From contig CM065296.1 of assembly GCA_032871835.1 (NCBI GenBank), positions 13,222,001 through 13,286,000 on the forward strand: a stretch of 64,000 nucleotides of DNA, written 5' to 3'. A model generated the notes under the pieces. That model had not been told where the DNA came from. It ran no database searches and saw nothing but the letters and a program-made list of their open reading frames with translations. The stretch is from Dipteronia dyeriana. Lineage: Eukaryota; Streptophyta; Magnoliopsida; Sapindales; Sapindaceae. Positions 54,569-64,000 of this stretch are shown here, piece after piece (the first letter of the stretch is position 1; each line of letters opens with the position of its first letter). A program made the translations under genes and the position numbers.

Positions 54569-57160
54569 ATGTCGAAGGCCAGTCGTGACTCCATTGACTC
54601 CCTTGTTGAAGGCACAGAGGTCTCAAGTCTTGCCCATGGAAAACGGGCTCGACGAGACCTAGGAGAGGATGACTTTCCTCCATCCCCGCAATGTCGTGTA
54701 TCAAACCGGAATGTAGCCATCGGGGATTAGGTTTTCTAACCAACCAGAAAATCCTCTGAACTTGGTTAACGAGGACTCTGATGAAAAGAATAGGGTCGCT
54801 ATCGCTGGAGTGGACTAGGTCACAGTCGTCGTTCTTATCCTAGAGAGGCGCCCTCCATATGACTTCAGGGTAATTCCAGATTCTATCGTGACTCAAAGTC
54901 AATCAGCCACTTGAGGACCAAATACGGCATCCCCGACACCGTCTCTCTCACAGTCCACCACAGAAATTATGATGTCTTTAACCCACCCAAAGGAGTACTC
55001 CCCATCCATGTTACAGCCTTCGAGAGCGGGGTAAGGTTCCCTCTTCATCCCACCCTTCGGTGGGCACTCAACGCCCTTCAGCTGGCTCCCCTCCAACTAA
55101 CACCCAGCTTCTTAAGGTACCTGGTTGGCTTCCTCATGTTATGGAATGAGCAGTGAAAGCTAAGCAAGGTCACCCAGGAACCTGGGGCAGAAGAGTTGGC
55201 CTACCTTTTTCAGATAGGGAGCTTGTCTGGAGGTCCCCGGGGACAGTTCTATGTGAAGGCAAAAAACAACCTTAACTTTATCATCCCTAGCGCTTCGAGA
55301 AAAGACCCTGCTTGGAAGGAATAGTTGATATTAATGGGGGGAGATTAGGGAAGCTCTGTATTCATCGACGGGTATGAGTTCGCGGCTCTCACCGCCTTCA
55401 GTGACAAACCCTCTTGGGATCGGGATTCCCTACCTGCAGAATTTGAAGTTGTGCTAAAGGCTATCCTCGCCAGGAATTACCTAAACCTGAGGTTTCCCAC
55501 TGCTGATCCCTTCGATCCCCGCAGGGTGAATAAGTATCTTCGAATCTTCGATGCTACTCCTTGTAAGTAATCCTAAGTCACAACGCTTCATTTTATTAGC
55601 TGGCTTGCATCTCATATCTCTTCTCTCTTCTTTTTTTATTTTTTTAACAGCTTTTATTGTTGCTCCAGCTTCTCACGAAGTCCGACAAGCTCGGACTCCT
55701 CCCTCTTCTTCCAGGTCATCCCCAGGAACCTTCTTGGCTACCTCGAAGAAATGGGGGCCAATCATTATAGCCATTGATTCATCTCCTCCTGCTTTATCAC
55801 CTTCCCAGGTGAGATCTAAGATGGCTATTCTCGTATCTCGGGCAGCTAAGGCTCTAAATGGAGGAGGGCCGCTTCCCAAGCCACTGATACGTCCACCTCC
55901 GCCCCTTCAACAGTGGCTCCCACTATAGTTGATGCTTCTCCAGTTACATTACCCACTCATTCCGCTGATCCAGCTGTATCCCGGGTAGTTCAGGCTCCAG
56001 GGGATCCTGAGGTTGGTATTCTTGAGATTTCCCCTTCTCACCCTCACCATCAGTAGGGCTCGATTGGCCAGGATGACGTTTTGAAGCAGTTTGTTGCTTC
56101 ATGCCCGAATGGCGAGCTCTCTAGGATGGCTTCCATGTCCGTGGATATTCTGGTTACCAAGGGGTCTGCTTTTCTGGTCGAGGTAGTCATCGCCTTTATT
56201 TCCTGTGATTGTTAGCTTTGATTGCTTTCTAACCTTTGTTTCATGCTTTGCATGCTTTCAAGTTCAATGTAGCAATAGGCCACCAGGTATCCTTTCTTCG
56301 AGATGAGTGGGCCACGGGATTGTTGGCACAGGCTCAATCCCTGGTCCGGGAGATAACTTCCAGCCAGAGGGGAATGGAAACACAACTGGCTGAGCTTTAG
56401 TACGACCACGAGAGGCTGAAGCGATCTTTTGACTAAGAAACTCTTCGGTCTAAGCGACGAGCCAACCAGCGCGGTGACTGAAAGGAAGAAGCGAAGGCGT
56501 TAGATGTTGAGAATCATGCTCTTCAAGCCCAAGTTGCCAAGCTTCAAGCTGAGATGGATTCCTCCTTCAGCAAGGGATACTTCTAAGCCTCCTACCAAGT
56601 CGTCGAGGCCCTCCCCTCCCCCTTCGACCTGTCAATTATTGCTAACTGGGATAGGGAGGAGATATTGGCCAAGGTCGCAGAGATGTCTCGCCTCATGGGT
56701 GATGACCTGGATTCCTCTAATGTGGTCGAAGCCGGGAAGAAACCAGCTGGGTCAGATCTTTCACCTCCTCCTCCTCCTTCTCCTCCTCCTCCTCCTTCTC
56801 CTCCTGCCTTCTGCCTTTCCAACATCAGGTCCCGGAGAATCCTCAAGGGGGGTTCCACCCATGGTACTGGAAGGAGATCTTACAGAATCCATGGATCCCT
56901 CTAAGGTGCCTTCAAGGAAGAAGTCAATAGCAAGGGAAATCATGTCAGAGTCAATGGCCAACCTTCTTGATGCAGCCATACCTTCTGAGGTCATGGCGGT
57001 GGTCAATGAGGTCATGGAGGAGGATCCTGCTGCACCCTCAAAAAGAGGTGGAGGAGGCGGTTATCCGGGATGACCGACCACCTGAAAGAGAAGCAGTGGG
57101 AGAGGTTCATCCGGAAGGAGGGGAAGCTGGAGGAGACCAAGAGGATGCAAAAGCTTAAGT
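54569..57160 (+). pseudogene. Reverse-strand spliced gene (aORF) of element D
   Basis: Start codon at 54569 (MSKASRDSIDSLVEGTEVSS). The Transposase_28-like block is clear at 54911-55156: VSLTVHHRNYDVFNPPKGVL, HVTAFESGVRFPLHPTLRWA, LQLAPLQLTPSFLRYLVGFL. Exon 1 ends at 55562; intron 1 is 55563-55650 (GTAAGT...TTTAACAG, 88 bp) and joins ATPS to FIVAPASHEVRQ in frame. Exon 2 is low complexity with SRAAKALNGGGP. Intron 2 is 56183-56253 (71 bp; GTAGTC donor, acceptor CAT instead of CAG). Exon 3 has the coiled coil (MVLLAQAQSL-type heptads, ALQAQVAKLQAEMDSSFSKG), a proline run from a CCT microsatellite (56761-56806), and ESMANLLDAAIPSEVMAVVN. Uncorrected length would be about 800 residues, but stops (for example 54728) and frame changes exist. 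Function unknown. Confidence 0.82.
56761..56806 (+). repeat. CCT/TCC microsatellite in exon 3 of the D reverse gene
   Basis: Repeated CCTCCT with interspersed TCT codes a proline-rich run (PPPPPSPPPPPSPP). The homologous linker of C codes LPVLPVLPVL from a nine-base repeat and that of A has neither. Confidence 0.9.
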
Positions 57161-57750
57161 ACACCTTCATGTAGCTTACTCTGAATGCCCAGAAAGGGAG
57201 GTGGGCACCCTATCTTAATCACGCTTGATCATCACCGTCACTCTCCCTTTTTTTTTGTTTTTAGTGCTTTGTAGCCTGAAACTAGGGGTTGGGATCCCTA
57301 TCTGATTGATGTAGCCTTACCGGGAGATAGGATCCCCAACTCATTAATGGAATTTCAACTTTAGGTCTGGTTCAAATTTTGATTTGCATGTACTTGTTTC
57401 ATTTTTTATTTACATCTAGGTGCAGCCCCTATAGCAACCTGATTTAGCTTTGGAAAAGCAACAAGATAGAAAAACTGCTTAAGTGTGAAAGCAAATAGCT
57501 AGCTCGGGCTTTTCGACTCGATAGAGACTTGTAGCTCAATGACTTCAGTGGATAGTCCCCTTGTTTGGTCGTAGACCAGTCCGCACCTGTCACTGTAAGC
57601 AACCTCGTGTTCACGGAAAATTAGACACCAGTAATAACTGGGACATTAGACTTAAAGCAAAAGAGCCTTCTATCCTTGAGCCCCTCTAGGGGTTTATATC
57701 CCAAATGAGGTATCAAGTAGAGAACTGTCTATCCCTCTATTAGGCTTGGG
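57161..57750. other. Spacer after the reverse gene of D
   Basis: No gene seen. Homologous to 12521-12950 of A (for example the stretch AATTGGGACATTAGA-like and the CCCCTATAGG type motif near 57430). Confidence 0.55.
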
Positions 57751-58330
57751 ATCGGGAGGGCTACCACGCTTTTAAACTCAAGTCCTTCCTGGGGGTGGTA
57801 GCCCTACCAAGGCATCAGGGGGGCTATCTAAATGTTTCCGGGCATCAAGATCTGGATGGCAACTACGCTCTTATACTCAGACCCTTCTTGAGGGTGGTAT
57901 CCCGACTAAGGCATCAGGAGAGCTACTATTTCCTAGTCTCGAGATCTGGATGGCAACTATGCTCTTATACTCAGACCCTTCTTAGGGGTGGTAGCCCGAC
58001 CAAGGCATCAAGAGGGCTATCTATCTATTTCCTAGTCTTGAGATCTGGATGGAAACTATGCTTTTATACTCAGACCCTTCTTGGGGGTGGTAGCCCGACC
58101 AAGGCATCAAGAGGGCTATCTAGCTATTTCTTGGTCTCGAGATCTGGATGGCAACTATGCTCTTATACTCAAACCCTTATTAGGGGTGGTAGCCCGACTA
58201 AGGCATCAAGAGGGTTATCTAGCTATTTCCTAGTCTCGAGATCTGAATGGCAACTATGCTCTTACACTCAGACCTTTCTTGGCGAGGGGTAGTGCCCGAT
58301 CGAGGCATCAAGGACAGCAAGGGGGCTTTC
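57751..58330 (-). repeat. 99-bp tandem repeats in D
   Basis: Anchor GATCTGGATGG occurs at 57849, 57943, 58042, 58141 and 58240: spacings 94, 99, 99, 99. About five to six units, more than in A or C. On the plus strand one frame is open across the array for 165 codons with a 33-residue period (FLVSRSGWQLCSYTQTL); this is read as a consequence of a period divisible by three. Confidence 0.95.
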
Positions 58331-58420
58331 CCAGCTAATCCCTGGTCTTGATAATGTCAAATTTTCCCATGTAAATCCAAATCATTGTAGAACATAGCTG
58401 AAGATGAAGAAAAAACAAGC

Positions 58421-58426
58421 TTTATT
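58421..58426 (-). promoter_or_regulatory. Conserved AATAAA signal after pol in D
   Basis: The minus strand has TATCAATAAAGC about 75 bp after the integrase stop at 58500-58502; same motif in A and C. Confidence 0.5.
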
Positions 58427-58499
58427 GATAAAAAAAAAGAGTACATTATTGTTGGAGATTAAGATCTAGGTGGAGGTAGCCTGCTCATGAGTCCCCTAT

Positions 58500-59570
58500 T
58501 CAGGGGTAGAATTTTCTCAAATGATATGCATTCCAGGTATGATCGATCAGTCGACCATTCATGTCTTCGAGTTTGTATGCCCAATTACAGGCCACCACCT
58601 TCACCAAGTATGGTCATTCCTAGTTTGGCCCCAGGACCCCGTCTGACCTCTTCCTGGTATTCAATGTCACTTTCCTAAGAACGAGGTCCCCCTTCTTAAA
58701 GTTTCGGGCTTTAACCTTCTGATTAAAGTACCTAGCAATCCTGCTCTAGTAAACTGCTACCTTTTCAGCTATTCGATCTTGTTTTTCTTCCAAGAGATCC
58801 AAGCTAGCTTGGAGCTTGATCTCATTGCTCCTTGGTTCAAAATGTTGGACTATAAAGGATGTCAGTTTGTGCTCAATGGGAAGCACTGTTTCAACCCTGA
58901 AGGCTAGTTAGTAGGGTGTTTCCCCGGTAGTTGTTCTCCTTGTAGTGCGGTAAGCCTAGAGGACCTCGGGAAGCTCCTCAGCCCATCTACCCTTTTTCAG
59001 TTGTAGTTTCTTTTTCAACAGCTTCTTTATAATCTTACTGGTGGATTCCACCGGCATATTAGTCTGGGGGTGGGCTACTGAAGCGAACTTAAGATCGATT
59101 CCTAATCCCTCGTAAAAGTCTTTGAATCGGTCATTATCAAATTGTTTGATGAGGTCAATTATAATGGCAAGAGAGGTTCTGAACCTGCAAACCACATTAT
59201 TTTTTATGAATCTTGTTGTATTTTCTTCCGATATCTGAGATAGTGGTCCAGCTTAGACCCATCTTGTGAAATAGTCGATTACCAAGATAGCATGTTTGGC
59301 TTGACTAGGAGCAGTTGGGAGCGGTCCGATCAAGTCGACTCCCCACATAGCAAAGGGGTATGGTGATCTTAGGGATGATAATCGCTCTGGCGGTAGGTGA
59401 CTCAAGTTTGCTATCTTCTTGCAAGCTTCACATGATTATACCAAGATCTTTACATCTTGATGGATGGTTGACCAGTAGTACCCCATGCAAAGTACTTGAT
59501 ATGCTAGAGCCTCCCCACCAGCATGGTTGCCGTATTCCCCTGAGTGAACTTCTTCCAATGCCCATTTGGC
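58500..59570 (-). pseudogene. Integrase of element D
   Basis: The zinc-binding region is complete on the minus strand near 59560-59430: EVHSGEYGNHAGGEAL, GYYWSTIHQD, SCEACKK, with both His and both Cys. The core reads FAMWGVDLIGPLPTAPSQAK, HAILVIDYFTRWV (first Asp kept) followed by a stop, then FDNDRFKDFYEGLGIDLKFA and VAHPQTNMPVESTSKIIKK (Glu kept) in 58956-59195. The second Asp region reads IIDLIKQFDN, degenerate. The C-terminus ends HLRKFYP with a stop at 58500-58502. Several stops. Confidence 0.85.
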
Positions 59571-59699
59571 ATCTTCAGGGTGTAAACATCAAAGCAAAGG
59601 AAGGGATCTGCCCCTCCTGTATAAGTACCTATCCACCAACCAATACCGACCGAGAGCCTCTTGATTTTCCAATCGTGGTCTGACTCCCCGGGAAGTTTC

Positions 59700-60780
59700 C
59701 CTTTTTGTAGGTAATCCACTATCGGGTCCATCCAGCATGGTTACCGATCTAGGGTATGAATCTCCTTACTTGCCCTTGTGCTAGATAGGGGGATCACTTG
59801 AAGATAGACCCCCTTAGGTAAGGTATGGCCGCCATTTACAGCTATCTTAGCTAGGACGTCAGCTCAACAGTTCTGTTGTCGAGGTATCTGCTCAATCCTG
59901 AAATCTTTGAATTTGCTCCTTAGTTATTGAACAAGCTTCAAGTAGGCAATCATGTTATCCCATTTTGCCTGATAATCCCCAGAAGCTTGGTTGACTATAA
60001 GCAACGAGTCACTCCTAACCTGCAGGTAAACAACCCCGAGCTCTGCGGCTGCCCTTATTCCGGCTAAAAGGGCTTCATACTCTGCCTCATTGTTAGTGGC
60101 TTTAAATTCAAATCTGAAGCAGTGACAGCACTTAGTTCCTTCTAGGTCAATTAAAACCATGCCCGCTCCTCCCTCAGTTTGCCCGGAGGCTTCTTCAGTG
60201 TAGAGGATCCGTGAATTGAAACCTTTCGACCAGCTGTCGGACCCTGGAATCTTCTCAGGGGCTACGTCTGTTGCTGTATAAGTATCTTGGCCTGGAGGCA
60301 TTGAGAGCTCTGCTACAAAGTCTGCTAGAACCTGGGATTTAATTGCGGTCCTAGGCTTATACCTCATATCAAACTAGGTGAGTTCCAAGGCCCACAAAAC
60401 CAGTCTTTTGGAAACATCCGCCCATTGCAAAAATTGACAGAGGGGTTGATCCATCACTACTGCTATCGAATGAGCTTGGAAGTAAGGTCAGAGCCTCCTC
60501 GTAGAGGTTACCAAGGCATAAGCGAGCTTTTCCAAAAGGGTATAGTTCTTCTCGGGCTTGGTTAAAGCGTGACTCATGTAGTAGATAGGCCGCTGAACCC
60601 TATCTCCACATTCCTTGACCAGAGCCCCGCTTACCGCAGTTTCTGAAACGGCCAAGTAAATTTGTAGCTCTTCTCTAAGGCTTGGTTTAACTAGTAGTGG
60701 AGGACTTGACAGGTATTCCTTCAATGCTTGAAAAACTTGTTCACTTTCTTTATCCCATTTCATGTTTCTTCCCTACTTAA
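59700..60780 (-). pseudogene. Two RNase H domains of element D
   Basis: 60763 to 60488 is the gypsy RNase H (MKWDKESEQVFQALKEYLSS, YLAVSETAVSGALVKECGDR, YTLLEKLAYALVTSTRRL). 60367 to 59924 is the archaeal-like RNase H: ILYTEEASGQTEGGAG (Glu for the usual Asp-Gly of TDG), NNEAEYEALLAG, RSDSLLIVNQA. The last motif lies at about 59860-59890 and still has ADVLAK after a stop, so D retains the segment deleted in A. Confidence 0.83.
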
Positions 60781-60819
60781 TGGCTTTGAAGAATGGGAGA
60801 CACTTGTCAGTAGACCGAG

Positions 60820-61790
60820 AAATGAACCTGTTGAGCGCTGCTACCTACCCGGTCAAGACTTGAATCTGTTTGAGTGACGTGGGGGACTCTAGATCCATGA
60901 TGGCCTTAATCTTTTTCGGGTTAGCCTCTATGCCTCTCTCATGGACCATGAAGCCTATAAACTTCCCCGTGGTCACCCCAAAAGCTCATTTGTAGGAGTT
61001 CAATCTCATTTGGTTCTCCCTTAAGATCATGAAGGTTCTGCGGAGGTCGCTCAGATGCCCTTCGGAGGTTGATGACTTGGTGATCATATCATTGATGTAC
61101 ACCTTTATTGATCTTTCAATTTTGGTCTTGAACAGCCGGTTGACCAACCGTTGGTACGTAGCTCCTACATTTTTAAGCCAGAAAGGCATCACTTTGTAGC
61201 AATACAGACCTCATCCGGTGATGAAACTGGTCTTTTCCTGGTCGGCGGGGTGCATCATAATTTTATTGTACCTTGAAAACGCGACCATGAAGCTTAGGAG
61301 ATTGTTTCCGGAGGTGGAATCAACTAACGGATCAATTTTTGGTAAAGGGAAACTGTCTTTCGGGCATGCCCGGTTGAGGTCAGTATAATCGATGCACATG
61401 CACCACTTCCCATTTGCCTTTTTGACCATGACCATGACCACGTTGGCGATCCGCTCGGGGTAAAGTGTCTCTCTGATGAAGCCCGCTTGGGTCAATTTGT
61501 CCACTTCTTCCTAGACCGCCACATTTCTTTCAGCGTTGAAGTACCATCTTTTTTGTTTGATGGGTTTGAAAGTCGGATCCACTGCTAGTCGGTGAGCTGT
61601 AAAAGTCATTAGGATCCCAGGCATCTCGATGTAACTCTAAGCAAAAATGTCATTGAACTCTGTGAGGAGCCCGATCAAACCCTCATTCACTCCTGGCTTA
61701 AGGGAGGCTCCGATTTTGATGACCATCGAAGGATCGTCCATTCGAATAGGAATCTCTTCTAGCTTATCCACTGGATGACCGCTAGCCCAT
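60820..61790 (-). pseudogene. Reverse transcriptase of element D
   Basis: From 61504 leftwards: MDKLTQAGFIRETLYPERIA, VMVKKANGKWCMCIDYTDLN, DSFPLPKIDPLVDSTSGNNL, SFMVAFSRYNKI, then MMPFWLKNVGATYQRLVNRL in 60986-61192 and the catalytic region KVYINDMITKSS, where the first Asp of the YxDD pair is Asn. A stop and frame change separate the two open parts near 61200. The Val-Met-Val repeat (VVMVMVKK) is a two-codon insertion relative to A. Confidence 0.85.
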
Positions 61791-61807
61791 TCCCTTCTCT
61801 GCTCCTC

Positions 61808-62400
61808 CTAGTCGGGCACAACGCGGTCATCCTCGAGGTGATTTCTGGGTCCTACATCTTCTAGGGTCAATACAGGGGTTGCCCCATCTTGGATCGTTGT
61901 CACATGGGCAAGTTGTTTCGCTAGAGCTGTTGGGTTGGCAGATACTGCATAGCATCTCATGGCTGCTTGCTGGTCACCCCAAACTTCCCCCATCTTGTCT
62001 CCTACTAGGAACTTCAGGACGTTATGGTAAATGGATAGGACCCCTTTCAAGGATGATAAAAATGGAATTCCTAATATTGCATTGTAGGCCGACGGGGTAT
62101 CCACCACTTCGAAGTCTGTCATGATATTCTGCTGGAGAGATGTGGCTCCAATGATCACTGGTAGGATTTTTGATCCCACGGGTATGATTGAGTCCCTAGT
62201 GAACCCATATAGTGGTGTAGTGCAACTATTGTAACACCACAGTTTCAAGTTTAGTTTTTCCAAGGTGTCTTTAAATAGGACGTTGACGCTGCTGCCTGTG
62301 CCAACGAGCACACGATGTACCATGCAGTTGGCAGTCTGTACCATGATCACCATGGGATCATCATGAGTCTACACGGTGTTGTAGGCATCTGATTCCGTGA
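61808..62400 (-). pseudogene. Aspartic protease of element D
   Basis: 62353 to 61808 is open for 181 residues: MVIMVQTANCMVHRVLVGTG, SSVNVLFKDTLEKLNLKLWC, TPLYGFTRDSIIPVGSKILP, YNAILGIPF, SIYHNVLKFLVGDKMGEVWG. The active-site triad reads GTG instead of DTG, so the catalytic Asp is lost, while the surrounding frame is the longest protease frame in the window. It also shows the stretch NLKLWCYNSCT that A lacks. Confidence 0.85.
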
Positions 62401-62639
62401 AAATGATCTGTGACAACTGAGAGGGGTTTCAGGTTCTGGTCGAACTTGAAGATACCCCGCCCTTCGTCCAAACGAGGGACTTTTCTGGCGTTGTTTTTCC
62501 TGGAATTGTTTGAGGTCCAGGCCAGAGTAAGCCCTCCGTTGATGGTATGTATTATCTGGATTTGTTACATCAGATCCGCCTGCTCCCTTTTTCTTTTCTT
62601 AGCATGCTCGCAGATCTCAGCTTGTACTTCTTATCCAGT

Positions 62640-64000
62640 CTGAATGTTATCCCTGACTTGCTGTAAGAATTCTACCAAACATCCTTCCCTTATCAATGCC
62701 TTAATATGATTTCACAGGTTATAGCACTCTGAAGTGTTGTGTCCCACATCTTCGTGAAAGTCACAATACTTATAATGATTCAGCTTATCGACAGGGGCTT
62801 TCAAGTGCGAGCTTATGCAGCAACCTCATGTCCCAAATGACGAGATAGATTGTTTCACGAGATGTATTTAAGGGGGTGTAACGATCATACCCTCTCTCAT
62901 CTCGAGCTATTGGGGCCATTGTCCTGGAAGGAGGTGAAGCTCACGGAGAAGTTCATTTTACAGGATATTTTTCCAATCTGGGTTGAGAAGTGGGGAAGCG
63001 ATATGTCGATTTATTGGGGGGTTTATTCTGGCTTTTCTGAACTTGCTCGGGTTTGGAAGCTTCCTTCTTCTGTCGCTTAACGGCTCTCATATCGTCATGT
63101 TCCATCTTGACCTTGAGTTGTTCGTCGACTTCAATTTGCTCCAGAGCCCGATCATAGGCTTCTTGGTAGGTCTCTTGGCAAAAGACCGAAAAATCTTGCC
63201 TACCTATAAATTCCTTCTGAAGTTGGTGAGGGTTTCTTTCTTGGTGAAGACCCACATCTGGATGACTTCCTTGTGGAAACGCTTGACATAAGCCCGAAGG
63301 GTTTCCCCTCTCTCCTGAATCACGTACTGTAGATGGATTGGGTCCTTTAATCAAGGCTTAACTCCCTGGAATTATGAGCAGAAATCCGTCGATAGCTTCG
63401 TGAAGGAATCCACGCTGCCAGTATGTAGCTTTCTAAACCAGATCTTAGCGTAATCCGTGAGCGTAGTTAGGAACATTCAACACATAGCAGCCCTAGTCGT
63501 GTTCTAGACCTTCATCTGTTGAATGAAGCTCTCCAAGTGGCTCAAGGGATCCTCAGTTTCGGAGAATCTATCAGTATGCATTTTGAATTTTGGCGGGAGC
63601 CCAGCCTCTTGGATTCTTCTTGTGTAGGGAGCATTCATCTCACTTAGAGGATCTTTCTTGGCCTTCTTATACTTCCCTTTCTTCATCAATTGGACCTCTT
63701 TATGAAGCTCTTACAGCTGCTCTCTCAGGCGTTTGCTCTCGGGTTCCCTCGAGTTGATCACAGTCTCCTTACTATCGGACCCTTCTTATGAACCGGAGGT
63801 CTCTACCCAGTCCCTTCTTCGGAGGGGATCTGCTTGGGGGCTTTACTGACCTTCTACTTCCCTGACTCTGGCTTCCCTCCTGAAGTCGTTGGGTGGAGAA
63901 ACTCTCCCTGCTCTCGATGGAAGGATATATGTCACGGACTTGACTTGCCTAGGTTGGTAGCTTGGCAGCGCTTCAGGAACGGGGGGTATGGGCCATAACC
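62640..64000 (-). pseudogene. Gag of element D, cut by the window edge
   Basis: Read leftwards: a Lys-rich stretch then PLSEMNAPYTRRIQEAGLPP, KFKMHTDRFSETEDPLSHLE (63504-63689), the capsid domain near 63200-63480 with YVIQERGETLRAYVKRFHKE-like text, and QEAYDRALEQIEVDEQLKVK, MEHDDMRAVKRQKKEASKPE (62953-63354). The zinc-knuckle remnant is at about 62760 (YKYCDFHEDVGHNTSECYN-like). The C-run after NKPP has six C, the in-frame state. The gag start lies right of 64000. Confidence 0.82.

Larger units (their letters stand above)
53016..64000 (-). mobile_element. Element D: family I gypsy retrotransposon, cut by the right edge
   Basis: 3' LTR (53016-54190), polypurine tract, reverse gene (plus strand, 54569-57160), 99-bp repeats, polyadenylation signal, integrase, RNase H pair, RT, protease and gag, leading off the right edge. 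Collinear with A and C and close to A in sequence. Its left flank ATTAG (53011-53015) is the expected target duplication. Protease, RT and second RNase H each lost a catalytic residue. Confidence 0.92.

Noticed and set aside
57795..58292. A 165-codon open frame with a 33-residue repeat in D, and two similar frames in A (12080-12415).
   Set aside because: It follows directly from a 99-bp repeat period; two frames are open on the same strand in A. Kept as a repeat, with the question raised under findings.
1..64000. tRNA, rRNA, organelle DNA or bacterial genes.
   Set aside because: No cloverleaf, rRNA-like or organelle-like stretch was noticed on reading; tRNA-like strings are limited to short primer binding sites. 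A tRNAscan or Rfam search was not possible here.

Overview
This window is plant nuclear heterochromatin: a nest of LTR retrotransposons with no recognisable host gene, rRNA or tRNA. Signs of a plant genome (probably a eudicot, species not identifiable) are Ty3/gypsy elements with Tat-lineage architecture (gag, protease, RT, RNase H, a second archaeal-like RNase H, integrase, tandem repeats, then a gene on the opposite strand) and a Ty1/copia element with plant-type pol motifs. Every gag-pol is broken by stops or frameshifts, so all appear non-autonomous relics.

Layout. Three related gypsy elements form family II: G (1-3345, minus, cut by the left edge), F (LTR only, split between 3353-4015 and 42898-43270, plus) and B (4016-42892, plus, flanked by TCATT). 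B lies inside the F LTR. Family I has four members: A (4771-17122, plus, flanked by AAACC) inside the 5' LTR of B; C (20506-34515, minus, flanked by GTGTT) inside the RT gene of B; E (46805-48091, plus, only LTR and leader in the window); and D (53016 to beyond the right edge, minus). A copia family occurs as a solo LTR (30930-33249, flanked by GATCA) inside the gag of C, and as coding element H (48092-53015, minus), which lies inside the leader of E and is itself broken by D. The deepest nesting is solo LTR in C in B in F. Region 43271-46804 holds three diverged 188-bp tandem units, a (TA)n tract, a short minisatellite and otherwise unassigned AT-rich DNA.

The most interesting component is a long gene on the strand opposite to gag-pol, between integrase and the 3' LTR. 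Elements A, C and D carry homologous copies with two short introns at matching positions, and a TATA-like box about 115-140 bp before the ATG. The predicted protein has an N-terminal domain resembling the plant 'putative gypsy type transposon' family (Transposase_28), a low-complexity linker, a coiled coil and an acidic C-terminal block. Element B has a strongly diverged gene in the same place with its own TATA box, a coiled coil and intron-like sites. Between integrase and this gene lie 99-bp tandem repeats of varying copy number, preceded in A, C and D by a conserved AATAAA signal.

Order of events from nesting: F, then B, then A and C, then the copia insertion into C; separately E, then H, then D. 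All boundaries were read by eye; LTR divergences and ages were not computed.
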